30,954 nt of DNA from a virus, in the IMG/VR virus record IMGVR_UViG_3300047320_000207, positions 1 through 30,954 of that record. One strand, 5' to 3'. A model generated the notes under the pieces. It saw only the letters and a program-made list of their open reading frames with translations, was not told the origin of the DNA and did not search any database. This document shows positions 16,995 to 22,631 of the stretch, piece after piece. The position numbers and the translations under genes were made by a program. How positions within the stretch are numbered: the first letter of the stretch is position 1; the number at the start of each line of letters is the position of its first letter.

Positions 16995-19016
16995 TCAGCG
17001 TCTCTTCAGGTAACCGCTGCTGGAACTGCGGCGTTGAGGTGGCGGTGCTGCGGGTCGTGATTGCACGACGGGAGCAGCGGGTTTCGGAGCCGGCTGTGAT
17101 ACGACAGCGGGTGTAGCCTGCTCGGTATTGCTGATGCGCTCGCCTTGCACGGGCTTGATACCCAACGCTTCGTCGAACAATCCGGACTGCGCCAGAGACT
17201 GACGCACGCGCTCCCAGTCATGTTCCTTGTAGCGGTTGAGGCCTAGGTAATGCGCCATGGCCAGGCAGTACACCATCAGGTCGAGCGCTTCGTTGCGCTC
17301 GGCCTTGCCCTTGACCCATTCGATACGCTTGTGACCACGGATGTAGCGCGCCACCTTGCGCTCCGCGACGCACTGATCGAAGAAATCGTCGGGCAGGTCA
17401 TTGGCGAAGTGCAATGCACCCGGGCCGGCTTCGAACGGGTAGCGGTTGTAGATCCAGTCCTTTGCCGTATCGGTACCGACGAACCACAGCTCGGCGCCGT
17501 TGCGTTCGGTCTGGCCTTTCCAGGTCACGTCGACCATGGACGGGCGCTGAGCAATGACCGGTTTGCCAGGTTTGCTGGCACCCTTGATGGCGAACACGTT
17601 GCGCCAGCGGCGAACGCGGCAGAACTGGTACACCTCATCGGTGTGGTGACCACCAGAGTCGACCGCCACCGCAAGAATGCCGAGACCGACACCACAAGGG
17701 TGGCGGTACTTGGCTTTCAGCAACTCGTCCAATGCGGCCCAGGTGCGCTCATCGGCAGGGTCGCCTGAGACTATCTGGTAATCGATGACCCAGCGCTCCA
17801 TGCCGACGCCCCAGCCCATGGCCATGAACTCCAGGCGGTTGGCCTGCACATCGACCGCACCGGTGATCATCAACACTGCAGCCGGCATCGAACCAAGTCC
17901 GAAGAGCTCCAACCGTGCCCGTTTACGCAAGGTATCGGCCTTGGTTTGCTCCTGCGCGCTGTCCCACACTTTGGCCAAACGGGTGTTGTAGAACACCTGC
18001 ATGGGCTCAAGGTCACCTTTAGCCTGGGCTTTCTTGGCCTTCTCAAACTGCTTGGCCAGCGACTTCCAGTCCATCCAGCCAAGAGGCGAATACAGCGCAT
18101 TGAGGTGAAAGCCCACCGTCTCGCCATCGCCTTCGGCATGGCCACGCCACTCGCCGCTGGCAAGCATTTCGCCCTTGTGGAACTCCTCGATCAGCACGTC
18201 GCAATCAGGACCGGCGCACTGGTAATGCACCACGCTGTAATCCTTCGAGTAGTGCAGACGTTCCCATTCCAGGGTTTGCATGTGGCGGCAGCTCGGACAC
18301 GGCACGTAGTAGTGACGCTGGTCGCTGCCGTCGAACAGGTCGGAAATCCGCGAAGCCCCCTTGATCGTTGGCGAGCTGGAAAAGTAGAACTTGGCGTTGC
18401 GGCCAAAGGTACTGCCCCGGGTTTCGGCCAGCTCGATGGGATCACCCTCCTCGCCGATGTCCACTTCCCAACGATCGATCTCGTCGCCGTACACATAGCG
18501 CGCCGACAACTCCGACAGGTTGGCCGCCGAGCCCGCAGTCGTGACGTACAACGTACCGCCCTCGAACTCCTTGGTGTCCATGGTATTGCGCGAGTCCCGC
18601 GAGCGGCTGGCCGCGACACGCTCGCGCAACACCGGAGTCGCCTTGATCGTTTTGCCGATCCGTGACGACACCCGTTTGGCCAGGCCCAAGCTGGGCAACA
18701 GCGCCAGGATGTTCGACGGCGCCATGTGCATCAGGCCGCCAATCCAGTTCAGGCCGATTTGGGTTTTCATCAGCTGCGACGCAACCATGGTGATCACACG
18801 CTTGCAGGGGTGAGCCGGCGACAGGCAGCGCATGGGCTCGCGGGCATACGGTGTACGGGAGGTGCGATACTGGCCGGGCTCAGCGGCGCCGGTGTCGCGC
18901 GGGATCCGCATGTACTCGTCGGCCCACTGATCAATCCAGACATCCGGATCAGGCCGGAGCCCACGGAAATACGCCTCGCGGTACACCTCTGCACCGTCAG
19001 GAATATCCGTGGGCAT
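16995..19016 (-). CDS. Terminase large subunit (lambda gpA-like)
   Basis: The protein has 673 residues. The N-terminal ATPase has a gpA-type variant Walker A at SQLMKT (residues 80-85) and a Walker B at YVYGDEID (174-181). A zinc-knuckle-like CPSC followed by CAGPDC lies in the central part. The C-terminal half has the nuclease character of the family (ITGAVDVQANRLEFMAMGWG, then AVDSGGHHTDEVYQFC). The last about 50 residues are a Pro/Ala/Gln/Ser-rich tail that may bind the portal. By homology to gpA it packages concatemers and cuts at cos sites. Confidence 0.96.
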   Translation of the reverse strand: MPTDIPDGAEVYREAYFRGLRPDPDVWIDQWADEYMRIPRDTGAAEPGQYRTSRTPYAREPMRCLSPAHPCKRVITMVASQLMKTQIGLNWIGGLMHMAPSNILALLPSLGLAKRVSSRIGKTIKATPVLRERVAASRSRDSRNTMDTKEFEGGTLYVTTAGSAANLSELSARYVYGDEIDRWEVDIGEEGDPIELAETRGSTFGRNAKFYFSSSPTIKGASRISDLFDGSDQRHYYVPCPSCRHMQTLEWERLHYSKDYSVVHYQCAGPDCDVLIEEFHKGEMLASGEWRGHAEGDGETVGFHLNALYSPLGWMDWKSLAKQFEKAKKAQAKGDLEPMQVFYNTRLAKVWDSAQEQTKADTLRKRARLELFGLGSMPAAVLMITGAVDVQANRLEFMAMGWGVGMERWVIDYQIVSGDPADERTWAALDELLKAKYRHPCGVGLGILAVAVDSGGHHTDEVYQFCRVRRWRNVFAIKGASKPGKPVIAQRPSMVDVTWKGQTERNGAELWFVGTDTAKDWIYNRYPFEAGPGALHFANDLPDDFFDQCVAERKVARYIRGHKRIEWVKGKAERNEALDLMVYCLAMAHYLGLNRYKEHDWERVRQSLAQSGLFDEALGIKPVQGERISNTEQATPAVVSQPAPKPAAPVVQSRPAAPPPQRRSSSSGYLKRR

Positions 19017-19020
19017 AAGG

Positions 19021-19623
19021 TCAACTCGTAGTCAGTGCGTGTTCAAGGTCCGCTGAAGACATGCGCTCGGCATCCTCCAGCGAGCGACGGATCGCCGCTG
19101 TCAGGTGCTTTTCGATTTCCCAAGGGTCGGTCATGGAAGCCAGTTCGGGTGCCAGCTGTGGAGGCATACCCAGCAACTGATCGCGGAGCATCCGACCAGC
19201 GTTGTAGGCGCCGGTCTGGACCGCTGTCGCCGACACCAGTGACCCCTTTGCCTTGTGCAACTCGATCTCGGCGAGCTGGGCCAGGTTGTGTTCGCGCAGT
19301 GCGCGGGCTTTCTGGAAGTCCGGCAGCTGCCCCGTGGGGACAATCACTGGCGGCGACGCAGCCATGGAAGTCGGCTCGACCTGGCTGGTGAGCTGGCTAT
19401 ACACATCACGCTGAAGCCGATCTTGGTGGTGCCGATCAGCAACGGCGGTTTTGCTCGGGTCAGCGGTGTCACGAATCAACGCTTCGCTGGCCATGACATC
19501 CACTTGCTTACCATCGGCGGTGAGCACCAGTCGGTTGTTGTTTTTCAACCAGGTGATGTAGCTGGGTGCCCTACCGATCCGAGCCGCAAAGGCGCTCTTT
19601 GACAGGTACATTGGTTCTGTCAT
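19021..19623 (-). CDS. Terminase small subunit (Nu1-like)
   Basis: This 200-residue protein starts MTEPMYLSKSAFAARIGRAP, then SYITWLKNNNRLVLTADGKQVDV: a winged-helix/HTH N-terminus of the Nu1 type that recognises the packaging site. A helical central part (ALREHNLAQLAEIELHKAKGSLV) is for oligomerisation and for contact with the large subunit. The start has an excellent ribosome binding site (AAAAGGAGGGC). It is the first gene of the packaging block, and the region just upstream is the expected place of cos. Confidence 0.93.
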   Translation of the reverse strand: MTEPMYLSKSAFAARIGRAPSYITWLKNNNRLVLTADGKQVDVMASEALIRDTADPSKTAVADRHHQDRLQRDVYSQLTSQVEPTSMAASPPVIVPTGQLPDFQKARALREHNLAQLAEIELHKAKGSLVSATAVQTGAYNAGRMLRDQLLGMPPQLAPELASMTDPWEIEKHLTAAIRRSLEDAERMSSADLEHALTTS

Positions 19624-19633
19624 AAGCCCTCCT

Positions 19634-19800
19634 TTTCAACGGCTTTTCAATGCAAACCTTTCAATTTCAATGGATTGAATTTCAGTAAGCTGGCAACCCT
19701 GCCGCTAACACTTTCCCGCGGGTTTGCGACCCCGTACCCACCGAATACCCTCAGGGTCCCCTCCGCTTTTTTTCGCAGTCAGCGCCTTGCAGATTAAACT
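19634..19800. other. Candidate cos/packaging region upstream of terminase
   Basis: The gap between terminase and the TIR gene has four TTTCAA copies (19634, 19645, 19659, 19665). The last is part of a palindrome TTCAAT-GG-ATTGAA (19666-19679). About 35-80 bases further there are several GC-rich inverted repeats, such as CCCGCGGG and ACCC-TCA-GGGT, and a T7 run. In lambda, cos and its terminase-binding repeats lie immediately upstream of the small subunit gene. The repeats could be small-subunit binding sites, and the cut site could be one of the GC-rich palindromes. No cohesive end can be read from a prophage sequence. Confidence 0.35.
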
Positions 19801-19884
19801 GGAGCTACAGTTAGGCAGGACGCCAGAGTTCGTTCTTGACCATCAAAGTGATGCCTATCGGATTGTTTTCATTGGGGGATTACC

Positions 19885-21042
19885 GTGTCGCTGAAAATAT
19901 TTGTGAGCTATGCGAAGGAAGACAGAGAGCACGCTTTAAAATACTACGATCTTCTCATTCAAGAAGGGATGCTTCCTTGGATAGACGTGAAACACATCCT
20001 CCCCGGTCAGAACTGGGAAGCAGAAATTAGCAGAGCATTCCAAGACGCCAACGTAGTCGTCCTGCTAATCAGCAACAAAAGTGTCAATAAGCGGGGCTTT
20101 GTTCAAAGAGAAGCAAACGATGCCATCGAGCGCCTCAGATACAAGCAGCCGACCGATATTTACGTACTACCTTTGCTTCTTGAGCCGTGTGATGTTCCAA
20201 GTCACATTTCTGTACGCCTTCAATACGTTGATCTCAGTACATCTGGGGCATGGGAACAGGTGAAAGCCTCACTCCGATTGGCTGCTGAACAACAGTCAAT
20301 TGAGCTTACCCAAGGTTTGAATGCTGGCGCGTTTAAAATTTTTTCTGAGCAGCTTGAAGATCACTGGGAAGGCGCACCAGGTCATGACATAAAAATTGAA
20401 TATCCGCGATTCGAGTCAACATCTCATCGCGCAGCTGCCAAGGAACTGACCCTATTCTTCGGTGGACGAGCCACTAGTGGATTAATTGAATCAAGACAGA
20501 AGCCTTGGGATCAGCAGCCTGAAATGTTTCCTCAGGTTGGCGGATACGTTGCAACGAACGGGCGTTGGGAGAGTTATGGAGTCGTCCATGCAACCGATCA
20601 ATTCCTCAGCCTGACATATGAGGTCAGCTGGTATGGAGCTGGCGCGGCACATCCAAATTCGTACTTTGAGACCTACAATTTTTCGATGCCTGAGCGACTT
20701 CAACTTTTGGGTCTTGATGATTTTTTCAGTGACAGGGATGCCGCTGTACAACGCATCAGCGAGTTGTGTGTCGCCGAGTTGTGCCGAGAGTATTGGAGGC
20801 GGTTTAGTGAAAAGCCAGACGAGCACCAGATTCAGTGGTTCAACGACGGCGCAGGTGCGAAAGCCGATAACTTCACTAAATTTACTGTCAGTGCAGACCA
20901 TTTCACATTTTTGTTTGCGCCATACGAAGTTAGCGCCTATGCCTGTGGAAACTGGAGCGTAGACGTCTCTTTTTATGACCTTCTCGAGACTTTAAAGCCG
21001 GACGGACCTCACCTACTTGCGGCGCAACAAGCGATTATCTAA
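19885..21042 (+). CDS. TIR domain protein with RsiV/PdaC-like (DUF4163/DUF3298) C-terminal domain
   Basis: The protein has 385 residues and a GTG start at 19885 with GGGGGAT upstream. Residues 1 to about 135 are a TIR domain: KIFVSYAKEDRE (BB-like first strand and loop), then PWIDVKHILPGQNWEAEISRAF, VVVLLISN, and RGFVQREAND, where Glu76 is at the position of the catalytic Glu of NAD-cleaving TIRs. Residues about 165 to 365 look like a DUF4163/DUF3298 module, with GAGAAHPN (251-258), YNF (264-266) and PYEVSAYACG (346-355). In RsiV this module binds lysozyme. There is no signal peptide or membrane segment, so it is presumably cytosolic. Gene content is visibly AT-richer than its neighbours, and the strand is opposite to the late operon: a moron. 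A defence or toxin role via NAD cleavage is inferred. Confidence 0.85.
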   Translation: MSLKIFVSYAKEDREHALKYYDLLIQEGMLPWIDVKHILPGQNWEAEISRAFQDANVVVLLISNKSVNKRGFVQREANDAIERLRYKQPTDIYVLPLLLEPCDVPSHISVRLQYVDLSTSGAWEQVKASLRLAAEQQSIELTQGLNAGAFKIFSEQLEDHWEGAPGHDIKIEYPRFESTSHRAAAKELTLFFGGRATSGLIESRQKPWDQQPEMFPQVGGYVATNGRWESYGVVHATDQFLSLTYEVSWYGAGAAHPNSYFETYNFSMPERLQLLGLDDFFSDRDAAVQRISELCVAELCREYWRRFSEKPDEHQIQWFNDGAGAKADNFTKFTVSADHFTFLFAPYEVSAYACGNWSVDVSFYDLLETLKPDGPHLLAAQQAII

Positions 21043-21160
21043 TGCTCTCCAAGTGGCGACTTACAGCGCCCCCTTCATTCCGTGATTCGTTTGGAAAGGC
21101 GGACATCACTGCACTAGTTACAGCAGGAGAGAATCCGCGAGTTCGATAATACGTGTAGGG

Positions 21161-21213
21161 GGCGGCCCTCGGGGAGGCCCAGAAAAATCGGCGTCTGCCC
21201 CCGAGGTGCCGCC
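21161..21213. other. Long GC-rich hairpin between the TIR gene and holin
   Basis: GGCGGCCCTCGGGG (21161-21174) pairs with CCCCGAGG-t-GCCGCC (21199-21213): 14 base pairs with one bulged base and a 24-base loop. It touches the holin stop codon and lies about 120 bases after the convergent TIR gene. No U-tract follows on either strand, so a simple intrinsic terminator is unlikely. It could be a transcription barrier, an RNA stability element or a remnant of moron insertion. Confidence 0.6.
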
Positions 21214-21551
21214 TAGGCGTTGTCGCCCGGCGCCGATTCCGCTACACCCAGTCGTTTCGCAACCCAGCGCTCGTATAGACCGATAGCAACATCGGCGCCC
21301 GCCATCGCTGTCAGGCAACCCAAGCTTCCAGCTGTCCAAATCGACATGCCTGCACCGACCATCAGCATCATTGCCGACACGCCACACACGATACAGGCGC
21401 CAGATCGCAGAGCCAGTCGGCGCAATAGCACCCAACCTCGCGCACCGTCCTTATCCGCCCGCCACATCTCACCCGACACACCACCTACCAGGGCCAGGAC
21501 GATCACTAACCAGATCGGCATTTCTGCCAGCGCTTGCTGTTCATTTGTCAT
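21213..21551 (-). CDS. Holin-like protein
   Basis: This 112-residue small membrane protein has an N-terminal hydrophobic segment (PIWLVIVLALVGGVSG, about residues 12-27). Two more follow in the ACIVCGVSAMMLMVGAGMSIW and AGSLGCLTAMAGADVAIGLY region (about 52-93). The end is charged (ERWVAKRLGVAESAPGDNA). This suits a phage holin, which forms the membrane lesion at lysis. It is the first gene after the Q-like gene and the tR'-like terminator, the position of the lysis genes in lambda-like phages. No endolysin follows in the window; it may lie beyond the tape measure protein, as in P2-like tail modules. It could instead be an unrelated membrane protein. Confidence 0.72.
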   Translation of the reverse strand: MTNEQQALAEMPIWLVIVLALVGGVSGEMWRADKDGARGWVLLRRLALRSGACIVCGVSAMMLMVGAGMSIWTAGSLGCLTAMAGADVAIGLYERWVAKRLGVAESAPGDNA

Positions 21552-21583
21552 GTTCTGCCTCAGTAATGGCGTGCTTGACTACG

Positions 21584-21613
21584 AAAAAAGAAAACCCCGC
21601 CGGGGTGGCAGGG
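21584..21613 (-). terminator. Strong intrinsic terminator (tR'-like) between the Q-like gene and holin
   Basis: On the minus strand CCCTGCC (21613-21607), loop ACCCC and GGCGGGG (21601-21595) form a 7-bp stem followed by TTTTCTTTTTT. It lies upstream of all visible late genes and downstream of the Q-position gene, as the Q-dependent tR' terminator does in lambda. Confidence 0.8.
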
Positions 21614-21623
21614 TTCTCAGTGC

Positions 21624-21639
21624 CGTGGCTCATGCCACG
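21624..21639. other. Perfect hairpin next to the tR'-like terminator
   Basis: CGTGGC-TCAT-GCCACG is a perfect 6-bp inverted repeat with a tetraloop, adjacent to the terminator on the upstream (late-promoter) side. Together with the nearby GCACGTGC palindrome (21653-21660), it may be part of an antiterminator loading site, but no such function can be read from the sequence alone. Confidence 0.45.
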
Positions 21640-21705
21640 ACGAAGTGCACAGCACGTGCTCGGGGGAAGCGCCAAGGCGCAAATTCCATATCGTGGGGAC
21701 TTTTT

Positions 21706-21734
21706 ACCCCTCTCCGGAAAAACCGAAAAGGGGT
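21706..21734. other. Nested hairpin in the putative late-promoter region
   Basis: ACCCC (21706-21710) pairs with GGGGT (21730-21734), with CGG/CCG nested inside around AAAAA. It lies between the Q-like gene and the tR'-like terminator. On the minus strand it is followed by an A-rich, not T-rich, stretch, so it is not a terminator in the late direction. I see no convincing sigma-70 late promoter in 21640-21814, though one is expected here. Confidence 0.4.
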
Positions 21735-21814
21735 CATTTTCGGTTGTTTGACTCGGCGCAACTTTGACGCAACTTTTACTCAGGTTTGAGGCAAACCACC
21801 CCGACGAATGGCAA

Positions 21815-22303
21815 TCAGCAAACCCGCGTACGCTTGCTCATTGATGCACGCGTGTAGTTGGTTTCCACCGTACCGCTGCGGCGCTCACGCCCATGTGTTG
21901 TTGCACTGCGCACGGTCAGTATCAACAACACCTGCTGGTGCAAACGATGCACCCAGTTTCTGTAGGTCCGGTCAGCATCCTCGGCCAGCTGTAACAACCG
22001 AAGCTGCTCACGCACAGTCATGGGAGGCTGGGCCAAGTATCGATTGCGAGCCAACAGAGCCAGCTGGGCGCCCTTCTTCGATTGCCGTTCGAGCTGCGCC
22101 ACAGCAGCGGCAACCTCGGTGCTGGCATGGTCCATACCACCGCCGGCCGACATCATCAGATCTCGCGACCCCGGAGTACCACGGGGAGCGCAGCCGCCAT
22201 ACTGCATGATCGTCGCCATCGGACTGCCCAAACCACCACCGTCGCCAATCTGGCCGTGCTGCGCGCCCCAATGCTGCATCAACGCTTCAACTTCCTCGAT
22301 CAT
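21815..22303 (-). CDS. Probable late-gene regulator in the Q position (antitermination-like)
   Basis: The protein has 162 residues from the ATG at 22303 (MIEEVEALMQHWGAQHGQIG). The frame is open up to 22369, but the extra N-terminus falls in the iteron region and has no family character. It contains GLGSPMATIMQYGGCAPRGTPGSRD and, near residues 105-125, LLQLAEDADRTYRNWVHRLHQQVL, a helix-turn-helix-like segment seen in small phage regulators of late transcription. Position argues for Q: after replication genes, before a strong terminator and holin. The residual C-terminal tail is basic. Family assignment is tentative; it could be another early DNA-binding protein. Confidence 0.55.
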   Translation of the reverse strand: MIEEVEALMQHWGAQHGQIGDGGGLGSPMATIMQYGGCAPRGTPGSRDLMMSAGGGMDHASTEVAAAVAQLERQSKKGAQLALLARNRYLAQPPMTVREQLRLLQLAEDADRTYRNWVHRLHQQVLLILTVRSATTHGRERRSGTVETNYTRASMSKRTRVC

Positions 22304-22326
22304 CGCCCCACTCCCCTGAAAATCGA

Positions 22327-22619
22327 ACCCGACACAAAAAACACGCAACCCAACACAAACCCAACACAACTAAAAACCTTATAAATCAATAGCTTTAATC
22401 GAATTGTGTTTAGTGTGTTGAGTTTGTTGGGTATTTCCGTCCTCGCATGAAGAAAATAATCAGTCATCAGAAACCGAACAAATAACGTCACGCATGCGCA
22501 CACGCGTAGCGAAACCCAACACACCTGACACAAAGCCCGCAAACTGCCGAAATAGAAGGTTCCAATCTGTGTGGGGTATCCGAAATCAACCCAACACACA
22601 CTCGACACACCCGACACAC
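22327..22619. repeat. Iteron cluster: 11-mers of ACCCAACACAA type, candidate phage replication origin
   Basis: The 328-base gap between the Q-like gene and the primase-helicase gene holds about a dozen variants of ACCCAACACAA. Direct copies begin at 22327, 22348 and 22359 (the last two identical and contiguous), 22514, 22523, 22589, 22600 and 22609. Copies in the opposite orientation span 22404-22414, 22413-22423, 22422-22432 and about 22567-22577. Spacing is 9-11 bases within groups. Between the first direct group and the inverted group is an AT-rich segment (about 22371-22405) that could be an unwinding element. The location next to the prim-pol/helicase gene supports an origin. Alternatively, it is an operator array or antitermination site. 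Confidence 0.6.
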
Positions 22620-22631
22620 TTTTAGCTGTAG

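Noticed and set aside
1-19623. R-type pyocin/tailocin instead of a full phage
   Set aside because: A complete head module (terminase, portal, protease, capsid, decoration) and a repressor/replication region are present, so this is a phage, not a tail-only particle.
19836-19866. Sigma-70 promoter for the TIR gene (TTGACC at 19836-19841)
   Set aside because: No acceptable -10 box at 16-18 bases; the promoter must be somewhere in 19780-19880, but I cannot place it.
20491-20901. Minus-strand ORF of 136 codons inside the TIR gene
   Set aside because: Antisense to the TIR/DUF3298 gene; could be read in the late transcript but no ribosome binding site or domain is evident.
21118-21435. Minus-strand ORF of 105 codons overlapping holin in another frame
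   Set aside because: Arg/Gly/Cys-rich translation across the hairpin; no transmembrane or Rz-like pattern, so not an overlapping lysis gene.
22327-22619. CRISPR array
   Set aside because: Repeats are only 11 bases, partly contiguous, in both orientations, and without regular spacers.
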